This document shows positions 35,886 through 44,834 of a stretch of DNA of 64,000 bases, piece after piece. The first letter of the stretch is position 1. Every line of letters starts with the position of its first letter. Location: positions 43,065 to 107,064 of the IMG/VR virus record IMGVR_UViG_3300017963_000209; one strand, given 5' to 3'. The notes under the pieces were generated by a model that ran no database searches, was not told where the DNA came from, and saw only the letters and a list, made by a program, of their open reading frames with translations. The position numbers and the translations under genes were made by a program. The stretch comes from a virus.

Positions 35886-36237
35886 TACGGGCAACTTGAT
35901 CGTGATGCCCAGCGCCCCCAACTACTTTCCCGATGGGGGTGGGATGTACACACTCGCCGTGACGTATGTCAAAGCCCAGGAGACAGTCGATGGCCAAGAA
36001 GAAAGCCGGGGGCAAGTCCAAGTCCAAAACGCCGCCCCAGGCGGCAACGCCCCCACCACCGCCGCCGCCTCCTCCGCAACCCGTCCCGCAGCCGAAGCCC
36101 AAGAAGAAGGCTCCGCCTCCGGAAGACCCGTTCGAGAAATTGCTCCGCCGTCTCCCCCGACAGACGAGGAAAACGCTCGAAGGATCAGCGACGGAAGCGG
36201 GAGGGGCCGGTCGCTCCGCGTACCGGAGCTTCCTTGA
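35761..36237 (+). CDS. Small hypothetical protein with over-running 3' end
   Basis: ATG 35761 follows GGAGATCCC. The first 75 residues look genuine. The following 83 residues overlap the next gene by 248 bases and are low-complexity Ala/Ser/Gly/Arg. Either a real long overlap or a lost stop. Unknown function. Confidence 0.5.
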   Translation: MTKHPLPSISERLLPETLVDVQAFQARSLEELHATIDKWVRDTGNLIVMPSAPNYFPDGGGMYTLAVTYVKAQETVDGQEESRGQVQVQNAAPGGNAPTTAAASSATRPAAEAQEEGSASGRPVREIAPPSPPTDEENARRISDGSGRGRSLRVPELP

Positions 36238-36757
36238 GCGAGTTCCCGCGGACGTGCGGACCCAGGCTATGATGCTCGCGGGTAAGGAGCCGATTCCGAC
36301 TCCCACCCTCGAAGCGCCCGGGGTCTGTCTCTGCGAGTTCCCGGACGGCGACTGGCCGAAGATGCTTCTGTTCAAGGATCTTGCCGGCCTGCTCGGGCGG
36401 CTGAAGAATCTGGAGGGGGACGAGTACACCGTGTGGCCCTTCATCGGTGTCCCCATGCGGTTCTCGAAACCCGACGCCCACGGCCATCGCTATCTCTTCC
36501 TCCCCGGCGAGGAAGAGGCCCTCCGTTTCGACGATCCGACCACCAAAGTCCCCGTGAAGTTGTTGGACCACGTGGAGTTCCAGGAGGATTGCTGGCTTGG
36601 CCATCCTTCACTGGCCGAGCCTGTGCTGGGGACCTACTTGCGTCCCGGAGGTGATCCGCCTCCGTCCAAGAAGAAGCCCGTCGACACGGTCGACGACGAC
36701 GATGACGACGAGGAGAATCAACTGGGCGACGGGGTTCCCAACGACCCTAGTGAATAA
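35990..36757 (+). CDS. Proline-rich hypothetical protein
   Basis: A 255-residue protein, ATG 35990 after AGGAG. Residues 2-50 are Lys-rich then a run of nine prolines and PQPKPKKK, likely disordered. Residues 60-230 form a globular part. The C-terminus is acidic (DDDDDDEEN). This is the last gene before a regulatory gap, so it may end the early operon. Function unknown. Confidence 0.7.
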   Translation: MAKKKAGGKSKSKTPPQAATPPPPPPPPPQPVPQPKPKKKAPPPEDPFEKLLRRLPRQTRKTLEGSATEAGGAGRSAYRSFLERVPADVRTQAMMLAGKEPIPTPTLEAPGVCLCEFPDGDWPKMLLFKDLAGLLGRLKNLEGDEYTVWPFIGVPMRFSKPDAHGHRYLFLPGEEEALRFDDPTTKVPVKLLDHVEFQEDCWLGHPSLAEPVLGTYLRPGGDPPPSKKKPVDTVDDDDDDEENQLGDGVPNDPSE

Positions 36758-36787
36758 CCCTCCTCGATGCGTCAAGTATCTTGAAGG

Positions 36788-36841
36788 ATCTTAGTTTGTG
36801 GGCGAGCTAAGATTCCTGCCGTCCGAGTATCGCCCTTTTTT
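36788..36841 (+). promoter_or_regulatory. Competing hairpins ending in a T-run (possible attenuator/terminator)
   Basis: In the 114-base gap, hairpin 1 is ATCTTAG (36788-36794) with CTAAGAT (36807-36813). Hairpin 2 pairs GGGCGA (36800-36805), lying in the loop of hairpin 1, with TCGCCC (36830-36835), directly followed by six T. Hairpin 2 looks like a Rho-independent terminator with a long loop; the two structures interfere or form a pseudoknot. It precedes a single gene that ends in a second terminator. Confidence 0.5.
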
Positions 36842-36871
36842 CCCTCTACCTTCTTCCCAGGAGTCATGCTT

Positions 36872-38257
36872 ATGACTACCAAGACCCAACCTCCGCGCGC
36901 TCGGAAGCGTAAGCGCGGACGGAAACCCCTGCCCCCTGGAGTGATCCGCAACTTCCGGGAGCTGGCGGCGCCGCCCCACCAGCGGTGGCGCGCTGCAATC
37001 GCGGACACGGAGATGGTGGCCATGAAGGACATCTGGCCCGGCTGCGTCGGCCTGGCAATGGCCTTCTCATTGGACCACATGCACCCCTGGGGAGATCGAA
37101 GCTGGCTCCCCAACTCGATGCTGGACTGGACTGTGATGTTCTCAGTTCCCCCGGGGCACTTCGCCGGCTACGAGCGTCGTGAAGTCCGATGGACTGCAAG
37201 CATGCAGGCCTGTTTGCGCTACGGCGCACCCCAGGTCAACGCGAACGATGCGTTCCTGACCTACGACTTCCGCCGCATCCCCTTCGGCAAGCGCGTCGAG
37301 CGTGGGGGGATCGTCGAGGCCGGTGACTGGCGAGAGCCCACCACGCTCAACTCGGAGACCCACCCGCGGGCTTTCGAGATCTCCACCCGCATCGTGGAGA
37401 CGATGAACGCCTACGGCTGGCGACATCGACGAAGCTGGGGCGGCAAGGACGGCAGCAAGTACCGATACGGGATTGGGACCCACGACAAGCTGCCGCCGCC
37501 GCGTAGCTGGATGCCAGTCCCGTACCTGGCTGTTCCGTGGGAGTATCCCACCGAGGCGTTGAGGACCGAGTTCGAGGACGGCATCTACTCCCTGCCGTTG
37601 CGTTCGGCGTTCGTCGCCGGCGCGGTAGATGGGCTGCGAGTGTACGCTCCCTGCGACGGGACGTACGTCGGCCCGCAGACCCTGGTCGACAGCGACACGG
37701 ACGACGCCTGGACCCGCGAGCACGTTATGTCGCATCAGTTCGACTGCAACGGCGAGATGGTGGAGATCTGGCTGCACAAAGATGTGCGGCTCCACCGCCA
37801 CGTCGGCGAACCGGTGCGGTTCATGGAAGAAATCGGATTCGCCGCCCCGGAGATGGAACGGTGGTGGCGGCGGCTGGGACCGCTTGAAAAGTGGTTCCGT
37901 CTCGGCAAGGCCGGGATGGGACGACGCCGCGTGGAGTTCGAGATGGAGTGGTTCGTGCAGCGTTCCTCCATAAACGTGGATGGCAAGGTCTGCATGCCGT
38001 TCGACCTGGTTTCGAGATTTGCTACGACCCACCCCGACCAGGTGGAATTGGTAGGCTGGCTGTTTCCCAATCTGGAGGCGTTGAACGATCTCTACGACCC
38101 GGAGATCGAAGCGGCGATCTGTCCGCCGATCCCGCTGCGGAAATGGAACCAGGTTCATCACCACCTACCTGGCGGCGTCCAGCTCGTGGCCGCCGGAGAC
38201 GACCCCAGGCTGCAACTTCGAGGGGCCGGGAAGAAGAAGAGGCGAAGGCATCGCTGA
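36872..38257 (+). CDS. Hypothetical protein, monocistronic between two terminators
   Basis: A 461-residue protein of unknown function. ATG 36872 is eight bases after AGGAG; ATG 36866 in frame is too close to it. The first 25 residues are strongly basic (RARKRKRGRKP). The body is aromatic and contains several Trp and His pairs but no motif I know; the C-terminus is basic (GKKKRRRHR). Flanked by the 36788-36841 structure and the terminator at 38297, it may be expressed separately from both the replication and virion operons. Confidence 0.75.
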   Translation: MTTKTQPPRARKRKRGRKPLPPGVIRNFRELAAPPHQRWRAAIADTEMVAMKDIWPGCVGLAMAFSLDHMHPWGDRSWLPNSMLDWTVMFSVPPGHFAGYERREVRWTASMQACLRYGAPQVNANDAFLTYDFRRIPFGKRVERGGIVEAGDWREPTTLNSETHPRAFEISTRIVETMNAYGWRHRRSWGGKDGSKYRYGIGTHDKLPPPRSWMPVPYLAVPWEYPTEALRTEFEDGIYSLPLRSAFVAGAVDGLRVYAPCDGTYVGPQTLVDSDTDDAWTREHVMSHQFDCNGEMVEIWLHKDVRLHRHVGEPVRFMEEIGFAAPEMERWWRRLGPLEKWFRLGKAGMGRRRVEFEMEWFVQRSSINVDGKVCMPFDLVSRFATTHPDQVELVGWLFPNLEALNDLYDPEIEAAICPPIPLRKWNQVHHHLPGGVQLVAAGDDPRLQLRGAGKKKRRRHR

Positions 38258-38296
38258 TCAACCGCGCGGCGGTTGGCGGTGAAGCTGCGAAAGGGA

Positions 38297-38329
38297 GGGG
38301 ACTTCGCCGAAGTCCCCTTCCTTTTCTTT
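38297..38329 (+). terminator. Rho-independent terminator
   Basis: GGGGACTTC, loop GCC, GAAGTCCCC: a perfect nine-base stem 39 bases after the upstream stop, followed by TTCCTTTTCTTT. This is the clearest terminator in the window and marks the end of the early/replication region. A partial copy of the dispersed palindrome (CTCAAACCG at 38362) lies between it and the next gene. Confidence 0.8.
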
Positions 38330-38387
38330 AGCCCATAGACAAAACTATTGGGGAAGGATTTCTCAAACCGCGAGAAGGAACTCGGTG

Positions 38388-39869
38388 ATGACCCAAGCCT
38401 CAGCGGCACCTTGGTGGGACAATCCCGGGACCGACGACACTCCCGTCATCGCTCATACGCCCGACGAGACGCAATACTGGCATCCCGACGATCGCCAGAT
38501 GGAGCGGATGCGAGGCGGTATCACTTCGGGTGTCGTGATCCCCCGGGCCAACAACGACGGCACCTCGAAAGGCTTCTACGGACCCATGGCCGGAGTCGTC
38601 CACGTCGATCCCGACGCCCCGGACGGTGGGGCAGTGGTTGATCTATCCCAGGTCAATGACGGCCAGCTCTTCGATGCCTTCTCGCAGTCCGTCTACCCGC
38701 ACCAGGTCTACTACAATCTTACAAAGGAGGCCGGCGCCAGTCCGCCGGTCCCCGCGCAGGCCCCGGCTCCCGCGGAACGTCCGCGAGTCAACCCGCTGGT
38801 GCCTGATGGTTCCTATGTCGTGCCGGCGGCTCGTGACGACGGCACGCAGACTCTATTGCAAGGATCTCAACAGGTTCAGGAGGGACCCACCATGCCCATG
38901 CAACCCGTTCCCCCGCTTCCCGGCCAGCCGCAGGCCCCGGTGGCCCAGGCTTCGCCGCAGCAAGCTCCTCCGCAGCAGGCACCGCCCCAGCAGGCACCGC
39001 CCCAGCAGGCACCGCCCCAGCAGGCACCGCCCCAGCAGGCACCGCCCCAGCCGGTTCAGCCTGTGGCCCCGGCCCCGGCTCCCCAGCCGGCTCCCCAGCC
39101 GGCCGCCTGGCCCATGCAGCAGGTCCAGCAGCAGCCTCCCGTGGCGCCGCTGCCTCCCGCTCCCGACAACAACCAGCAGGTGCTGGCCGGGCTGAATCAG
39201 CTCACCAATGTGGTGGGCCAGCTTGTCAACACGATGGCCGGACAGCAGCCCCAGCCGGCCGTCCCGCCGGTAACGCACACCCAGCCGACGACGGCCAGCC
39301 CCACGCCGTTGCAGTCCCGGAGGGGCGACCCCAGGGCCACGCAAGCGATGCGTCCGGCTATGCAGCCTACTTCCCCCATGCCTGCTCCGCAGCCCATGCA
39401 GCGGGAAGACGACGAGGAGGATTTCGAGCCCGCTCAAACGCTCCGGGAGATGGAAGTCGCCGCTCACCAGGAGACCCAGCACGGGGTGATTGTCGGCTTC
39501 GAGACGCTGGAGATGCCCTTCATTACGGGCCCTTTGCCTAAGAAGGCCAAGAAATCGGTTTTGTTCGAGATCCCCGGCAGTGGTACAATGTCAGCTCGAT
39601 ACCATGCCGTGTCGGATGGCGCAGATTGCCTTGCGCTGGTCTACGACACCCGGTACGAGGATGGAAACCAGTACCTCCCGCCCGACCTCGGCGACAAGCC
39701 GCTCGTGGTGACGTTGCCCAGGAGGGGGAAAGGCAAGCAGACTGCTCGCTACCTTTGCTCCTCGATGGGCCTGCACTTCACCGTGGGCGTTTTGGACATC
39801 GTGGTGCTCGTGAAGCATCACGACCAGGAGGTCAACATCGAGGACGAGGACGAAGACGACGAGGATTAA
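38388..39869 (+). CDS. Pro/Gln-repeat protein, probable virion-associated
   Basis: A 493-residue protein, ATG 38388 after AGAAGGAA (GTG 38385 is alternative). Residues 1-120 are globular. Residues about 125-330 are Pro/Gln/Ala-rich, containing repeats of PQQAP encoded by five perfect 15-bp DNA units. Residues 345-480 form a second domain, and the end is acidic (EDEDEDDED). As first gene after the terminator and upstream of the portal, it may be a virion or assembly protein; no family is recognised. Confidence 0.75.
   Translation: MTQASAAPWWDNPGTDDTPVIAHTPDETQYWHPDDRQMERMRGGITSGVVIPRANNDGTSKGFYGPMAGVVHVDPDAPDGGAVVDLSQVNDGQLFDAFSQSVYPHQVYYNLTKEAGASPPVPAQAPAPAERPRVNPLVPDGSYVVPAARDDGTQTLLQGSQQVQEGPTMPMQPVPPLPGQPQAPVAQASPQQAPPQQAPPQQAPPQQAPPQQAPPQQAPPQPVQPVAPAPAPQPAPQPAAWPMQQVQQQPPVAPLPPAPDNNQQVLAGLNQLTNVVGQLVNTMAGQQPQPAVPPVTHTQPTTASPTPLQSRRGDPRATQAMRPAMQPTSPMPAPQPMQREDDEEDFEPAQTLREMEVAAHQETQHGVIVGFETLEMPFITGPLPKKAKKSVLFEIPGSGTMSARYHAVSDGADCLALVYDTRYEDGNQYLPPDLGDKPLVVTLPRRGKGKQTARYLCSSMGLHFTVGVLDIVVLVKHHDQEVNIEDEDEDDED
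38973..39047 (+). repeat. Five tandem 15-bp repeats (CAGCAGGCACCGCCC)
   Basis: Five perfect head-to-tail copies of CAGCAGGCACCGCCC inside the Pro/Gln-repeat gene, encoding a repeated QQAPP unit. The perfect identity suggests recent slippage expansion and probable length variation between isolates. It is coding, in frame (15 = 5 codons), and not a CRISPR. Confidence 0.9.
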
Positions 39870-39872
39870 GCC

Positions 39873-40058
39873 ATGCCCATGGAAAAACGAGGCGACGTAC
39901 ATGCGGGCACGCCCGACGTTTTGCCCGAGGAGGCGGAGGCTTGCCGCCAGGAAGACGGCCAGCCTCTTACCAAGCAAGCGGCCGATCGGATGCAGCAGCA
40001 TCCCGTCAACGAAGCCATCGACGCGGTCGCCCGGCGGACGCGGGAGAACCGTGGCTAG
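39873..40058 (+). CDS. Small hypothetical protein before portal
   Basis: A 61-residue, charged, helical protein starting three bases after the previous stop. Its size and place upstream of the portal would fit a small assembly factor. No motif is seen, and the ribosome site is weak (AGGATTAAGCC). Confidence 0.5.
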   Translation: MPMEKRGDVHAGTPDVLPEEAEACRQEDGQPLTKQAADRMQQHPVNEAIDAVARRTRENRG

Positions 40059-40092
40059 TTAGTTCTCTCGCTCCGGTCAAGGAGGACACGCG

Positions 40093-42051
40093 ATGGCGCT
40101 TCAGGGAATCCGCTCCCCGTATGGGAACTTCAGCGGCGTAGGGGGGCTCAGCTCCGAGGCCTTCCCGAATCCGTTCGACGACGTCGCCTCGCTGGCGATG
40201 CCGGACCAGTTTCGCAACGTCTTGCACTGGTGTGAGTATATCTACAGCGTGTTCGGGACGTACCGGATGGCCATGGAGCGGGTCATCTCCTACTTTCTCA
40301 CGGAGATCGAGATCTCCGGGGACGTCAGCGACGAGGAGAAGGAGAAGTTCCAGGACTTCCTCCGCGACACCGTCGACGGTCTGACAACGATCCAGAACCT
40401 GCTGCGCGACCGGATGTGCTACGGCAATGCGTTCGCCAGTGTCCTGGTGCCCTTCAAGCGGTTCCTCCGTGCTCCCGACAGCGGCGACATGTATCCGCTC
40501 CGGGAGGTCTATCGGAACTCCAAGTTCAGGTTCGAGTGGAGCAACTTCCAGTTCATCGCCACCAACCCCAAGACGGGCTGGCGCGGGCCCTGGAAGGTCG
40601 TCGACAAGCCGGACGACGAGGAGAAGAAGATCCGCATCAAGCGGTGGAACCCGCACGAGATCGAGGTCCTCCACGACCCCTATACCGACGAGACGGCCTA
40701 CCTGTGGCGCATCCCCGAGGATTACAAGAAGCTCATCAAGGACGGCAACCTGTTCCACCTGGAACGGGCCGGCGAGCAGGTCCTCAAGGCCATCAAGTAC
40801 GACCGGATGTTCCGGTTCAACCCGGAAGTCATCTACCACATGAAGGAGCCCACCCTGGGCGGCATGAAGGTTCGGGGTTGGGGCTTGCCTCGTATCCTCT
40901 CGAACTTCCGGCAGATCTACTACGTCCAGGTGCTCCGCCGCTACAACGAAGCGATCGCCCTGGACTACGTGATCCCCTTCCGGCTGATCACGCCTATGCC
41001 TCGCCCCGGTGCCGGCGGCGGTGGTGGTGGCGGCGCCATGCCCAACCAGGACCTGTTGCAGTCGTTCCACGGCGGCGACTTTGCGGCCCAGGTGAAGAGC
41101 ATGCTGCGGAAGCGGCGGCGGGACCCGGCCACCTGGCAGGTCTTGCCGTTCCCCGTCCAGTACCAGATGCTCGGAGGCGATGCCAACCAGCTTGCGCCTC
41201 GCGACCTGCTCGACCAGGGCATGGAGACGCTGCTCAACGACGCCGGCACGCCGATCGAGCTGTACAAGGGCTCCTTGCAGCTCCAAACTGCGCCGGTGGC
41301 CTTGCGTTTGTTCGAGGCTACGTGGCATCATCTTGTGCATGACGTGAACAAGTTCCTCCAGTGGCTCGTCGATCAGGTCAGCCAGATCATGAGCTGGGAG
41401 GTGGTAGAGGCCAAGCTGAAGAAGGTCACCATCGCCGACGACATGGAAAAGCAGATGGCTGCTCTCCAGTTGATGATGGGCCAGCAGCTTTCCGGCCACA
41501 GCGGACTCAAGGCCATCGGCTTCGATTGGGAGGCCGAGCAGAAACTCCTGGCGGAAGAGGCCCGGAAGCAGCAAGAGATCCAGTCTCGGATGCAGGAGGA
41601 GATGGAGCAGGCCGGTTTTGCCCAGGAGATCGCCAAGGGACAGATGGGGCCTGGTGGGGCGCCTGCTGCTGGAGGCGGAGCGGCTGCCCCGATGGGCGGC
41701 GCTGTCGGCGCTGGTGGCGCTCCTGCCGGTGGTGGCGCTCCTGGCCCCGACGCTGCTTCCGCGATGGGTGCTGGAGGCACGCCGGTTACGACCTACCTCC
41801 AGACGATGGGGCCAAACGTCCCGGTCACGCCAGAGGACTTGATGACCACGGCCGACCAGCTCGCCAACGAGCTGTTGGGCTTGCCCGAGGGCATCAAGGA
41901 CTCGGAACTCCGGCGGCTGAAGCAGTACAACGAACCGCTTCACTCGCTGGTGAAGGAGAAGATGAACGCCATGCGTCAACAGATGCGGACGCAGGGCGGC
42001 GCGATGCTACAACAACAACAGTTCGGCGGTGGTGGAATGGCTGCCGCGTAG
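40093..42051 (+). CDS. Phage portal-like protein
   Basis: A 652-residue protein. Features resembling portals are the N-terminal helical domain, YGNAFASVLVPF near 110, a RWNPHEIEVLHDPY beta region, and GWGLPRILSNFRQIYYVQVLRRY followed by a long helical part, then GTPIELYKGSL and a helical crown. A Gly-rich loop (about 305-315) and a Gly/Ala/Pro-rich stretch (515-570) are inserted. Portals form the dodecameric DNA gate of the capsid and length fits large phages. ATG 40093 follows CAAGGAGGA. No terminase is next to it. Assignment rests on pattern, not on a search. Confidence 0.7.
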   Translation: MALQGIRSPYGNFSGVGGLSSEAFPNPFDDVASLAMPDQFRNVLHWCEYIYSVFGTYRMAMERVISYFLTEIEISGDVSDEEKEKFQDFLRDTVDGLTTIQNLLRDRMCYGNAFASVLVPFKRFLRAPDSGDMYPLREVYRNSKFRFEWSNFQFIATNPKTGWRGPWKVVDKPDDEEKKIRIKRWNPHEIEVLHDPYTDETAYLWRIPEDYKKLIKDGNLFHLERAGEQVLKAIKYDRMFRFNPEVIYHMKEPTLGGMKVRGWGLPRILSNFRQIYYVQVLRRYNEAIALDYVIPFRLITPMPRPGAGGGGGGGAMPNQDLLQSFHGGDFAAQVKSMLRKRRRDPATWQVLPFPVQYQMLGGDANQLAPRDLLDQGMETLLNDAGTPIELYKGSLQLQTAPVALRLFEATWHHLVHDVNKFLQWLVDQVSQIMSWEVVEAKLKKVTIADDMEKQMAALQLMMGQQLSGHSGLKAIGFDWEAEQKLLAEEARKQQEIQSRMQEEMEQAGFAQEIAKGQMGPGGAPAAGGGAAAPMGGAVGAGGAPAGGGAPGPDAASAMGAGGTPVTTYLQTMGPNVPVTPEDLMTTADQLANELLGLPEGIKDSELRRLKQYNEPLHSLVKEKMNAMRQQMRTQGGAMLQQQQFGGGGMAAA

Positions 42052-42070
42052 ACCCGAAACAGGTGGCCCC

Positions 42071-42868
42071 ATGGCCGTGCGGATTGCCTTCGTCTGTCCC
42101 ACGTACAAGGAGACAGAACTCCACGCTTACACGATGGCTTGCCTTCACTCTTTCTTCCAGCACACGAAAGACGGGCTGGCGATCGTGGTCGATGATGCCA
42201 GTACCGGCTGGACACAGGCACTAGCCAAGAAGCTGGCCGACACCCCGATGTTCCCAGGTCAGCAGTGCGAGGTGCTTCGCTTCAAGAACTGGGGCGGCCT
42301 GACTCGCTCCTGGAATCTGGGGTTGAAGAAGGCCAGCGAGCTGAAGGCCGACTACGCAATCGCCGGCAACAACGACGTGCTCTTCACGCCCCGGTGGTAC
42401 GAAGGGTTGATGCTGGCCTTGGAGCACGGCTACCACTTGGCGGGTCCGGTCTCCAACGCCCCGGGAATTACGGCCCGGGGGCTTGCCGAGGTCTGGCGGT
42501 ACCATCCAAGCTACGAGGTCAAGGACGACCCCAACTATCTGAAGCAGGTGGCGGAGTACCTGCGAGGAGAACACGCGGGGACGTTGATCGAGGCCAAAGT
42601 CAATGGCTTCTTCCAGTTCGCGAGGATGCGAACCTGGGAGGCCGGCAAGTTCGACGCCGATCACTACTATCGGCCCCGCAACGACTTCAACAGCAAAGGG
42701 AAGCGCAATCCCACGCCGTTGATGACGCTCAACGAGGACGAGTTGCAGGGTCGGTGGCACAGGAAGGGCTGGAAGAGCGTAGTCGTTCCTTCCTCCTTCA
42801 TCTTCCACTACCGGGCCGTGACTCGCGGGAAGAAACATACCCAGGGTCGCTGGTTCCGGAAGAAATGA
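42071..42868 (+). CDS. GT2-family glycosyltransferase
   Basis: A 265-residue protein. RIAFVCPTYKE begins the nucleotide-binding strand, AIVVDDAS (near 38) is the GT2 DD motif, and GNNDVLF near 100 matches the DxD-like metal site. No membrane segment is present, so it acts in the cytoplasm. It lies between the portal and two further glycosyltransferases, suggesting glycosylation of virion proteins or host glycans. ATG 42071 is chosen because the family N-terminus begins there. Its stop overlaps the next start. Confidence 0.82.
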   Translation: MAVRIAFVCPTYKETELHAYTMACLHSFFQHTKDGLAIVVDDASTGWTQALAKKLADTPMFPGQQCEVLRFKNWGGLTRSWNLGLKKASELKADYAIAGNNDVLFTPRWYEGLMLALEHGYHLAGPVSNAPGITARGLAEVWRYHPSYEVKDDPNYLKQVAEYLRGEHAGTLIEAKVNGFFQFARMRTWEAGKFDADHYYRPRNDFNSKGKRNPTPLMTLNEDELQGRWHRKGWKSVVVPSSFIFHYRAVTRGKKHTQGRWFRKK

Positions 42869-43572
42869 TCACCGTCTACACCTGCGTCACGGGCCGCTAC
42901 GACGACCTCGTCTGGCCGCTCGAAGCCCAAGCCGTCAACGATCCGCAGGTGCGGTACATCTTCTTCGTGGACAACGTCCCCGAGGGCCACATCTGGGAGA
43001 TGGCCAAGGCCAGAGGCTGGCAGTTCCAGGAGCTGGCGTGGAAGCATGAAGATCCCACCCGCAGCGCCCGCTTCCACAAGATCAACCCCGATCTGGTCCT
43101 GCCCGAGGATACGGAGATCTCCATCTGGATCGACGGCTCGCAACAGTTCAAGGACACTATTCATCCGCGGCGGTTGGCCACCAAGGCAACCGAGAAGGTC
43201 TCCATCGCCACCTTCCGCCACCCCCTGCGGAGGTGCGTCTACGAGGAGGCCAAGGCCTGCGTGCAGCGGGAGAAGGACGATCCCGAAGTTATTCGCAGCC
43301 AGATGGCCCGCTATCGGGAGCAACTGTATCCTAGAAACAACGGGATGGTGGAAACGGCGTGTGTCATCCGCCGCCATGACAAGCTGGCGACGAGGTTCTG
43401 CGAGGCGTGGTGGCACGAGATCAGCACGGGCAGTCGACGGGACCAACTGAGCTTCAACTTTGTACACTGGAGACTGGGCATCCCCTACGGGACCATTCCC
43501 GGCCACAGGGAGGATTCCCCGTTCTTCAACTTCCAGCACCACAGGCACATGCGTCGAAATGTCAAGCGTTAG
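42865..43572 (+). CDS. TOD1/MUCI70-type (DUF616) glycosyltransferase
   Basis: A 235-residue protein. ITVYTCVTGRYDDL and FFVDN resemble the start of DUF616 proteins, and SIWIDGSQQF (88-94) matches their conserved WIDG metal-binding motif. These are GT-A-type glycosyltransferases best known from plants and also found in bacteria. It overlaps the neighbours by 4 and 14 bases. Donor and acceptor are unknown. Confidence 0.75.
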   Translation: MITVYTCVTGRYDDLVWPLEAQAVNDPQVRYIFFVDNVPEGHIWEMAKARGWQFQELAWKHEDPTRSARFHKINPDLVLPEDTEISIWIDGSQQFKDTIHPRRLATKATEKVSIATFRHPLRRCVYEEAKACVQREKDDPEVIRSQMARYREQLYPRNNGMVETACVIRRHDKLATRFCEAWWHEISTGSRRDQLSFNFVHWRLGIPYGTIPGHREDSPFFNFQHHRHMRRNVKR

Positions 43573-44572
43573 CATCTTCACACCGTACCGGCGGGGCGAG
43601 ATCACGGCCGCAGCGCTGCGGCTGGCCGATTTCTGCCTTGCAAGGGGCCTGGATCTCAAGCTCAATGCTCTCGGGCCGGTCGAGAAGGACGTCCATCCCT
43701 TCTGGGACGACCGCGTCCGGGCCAAGGCGGACTCGGACTCCTCGACCTACGCCGTGTCGTTTTCCCGTGACACCCCTCAGTACAAGGCCACGAAACACTT
43801 GCTGGCGATCCCGCCGCATCGCCTGGTTCCCTTGACGGAGGCCGTGCGGGCTGCCGGTCTGTTCGATACTGTCGTGCTTCCTTCCCGGCAGTCGATGGAC
43901 GCCCTGGTGGCGACCTCCCCGGAACTGGCGCCTGGATTGGCCTGGTGTAGCTGGGATGCCGGCGTAGAGCCTGTCTGCCGCTCCGGAACGGTCGAGGAGG
44001 ACCGCATCAAGTTCTACGTGCCGATGGGTCCTGACGCGATCAACGCCGGCGGTCTGTTCATTCTCAACGTGCTCAAGGAGCTGCTCATGCGGCGCTCCGA
44101 CGTTGACGTGATGATCGACTCGGATCGGTTGTGGGACAAGCGTGGCCGCAAGATGATCGTGGACATGGCTCGTAACTGGCCCAAACGATTCATCTCGATC
44201 ATCCGTTCGCCGTTGACGGTTCAGCTCCAGTGGCTTCATCGCCACGATTGGACTTTCGTCACGGACGTGAGAGCGGGGTTCGGGCTCATGCTGGGACGCT
44301 CCCTGGCCTGCGGAGCCCCGGTGATCGCCTACGACGTGCCACCGTGGTCCGACCTGGTCTGCCCGGGTCACCACGGGATGCTGATCCCTTGCGAGCACAG
44401 CATCTCGGTACCTTGGTCCCCCGTTGCGATCCCCACGTTGGGTCCGACCGTCGATGCCTTGTTGCGGGCTACCCGCGAGCAACTGGCTCTCTGCCGCACG
44501 AAGCAGTGGGGGTTGGAGCTGCGGAAAGCAGCCTTCGAGCGGTTCTGGGCGGGGCAATTTGAGGTCGACTGA
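43559..44572 (+). CDS. GT-B-type glycosyltransferase-like protein
   Basis: A 337-residue protein. The overall plan resembles GT4-type enzymes: VSIFTPYRRGE at the N-terminus and a C-terminal half with IRSPLTVQLQWLHRHDWTFV and GLMLGRSLACGAPVIAYDVP, the usual donor-binding segment, though the typical ExFGxxxxE glutamates are not obvious. It is the third glycosyltransferase in a row. It overlaps the preceding gene by 14 bases. Confidence 0.7.
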   Translation: MSSVSIFTPYRRGEITAAALRLADFCLARGLDLKLNALGPVEKDVHPFWDDRVRAKADSDSSTYAVSFSRDTPQYKATKHLLAIPPHRLVPLTEAVRAAGLFDTVVLPSRQSMDALVATSPELAPGLAWCSWDAGVEPVCRSGTVEEDRIKFYVPMGPDAINAGGLFILNVLKELLMRRSDVDVMIDSDRLWDKRGRKMIVDMARNWPKRFISIIRSPLTVQLQWLHRHDWTFVTDVRAGFGLMLGRSLACGAPVIAYDVPPWSDLVCPGHHGMLIPCEHSISVPWSPVAIPTLGPTVDALLRATREQLALCRTKQWGLELRKAAFERFWAGQFEVD

Positions 44573-44624
44573 GAACTCAGGCGTTGCTACCATTGAGCTT
44601 ACGATTTTCGACAAGGAGGTCGAC

Positions 44625-44834
44625 ATGATCAACAAGGACAGGATCACGGAGATGGCGATCAAGGCGGCGGCGTATCGCTCGCCGGTCTTGGTTCCCCCTA
44701 AGCGAACCACGTCCCACTCTCGCACCATCAAGGTGCGGAAGAAGAAGAAGGACGAGAAAGAATCCCAGGAGGAGTTGCGGCGCTCCACCGGGAATGTTCA
44801 ACCGCCGCATCGCTACGGAAGGAAAGTCCGATGA
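44625..44834 (+). CDS. Small basic protein upstream of tubulin-like gene
   Basis: A 69-residue, lysine/arginine-rich protein (KVRKKKKDEK). ATG 44625 has a perfect AAGGAGGT five bases upstream. It overlaps the tubulin-like gene by 4 bases (ATGA), so the two are translationally coupled. Partition systems of TubZ type have a small DNA-binding adaptor (TubR) next to the tubulin, but no winged-helix pattern is seen here; the link is speculative. Confidence 0.65.
   Translation: MINKDRITEMAIKAAAYRSPVLVPPKRTTSHSRTIKVRKKKKDEKESQEELRRSTGNVQPPHRYGRKVR

Noticed and set aside
38973-39047. CRISPR-like repeat array
   Set aside because: Repeats are contiguous without spacers and encode an in-frame QQAPP repeat.
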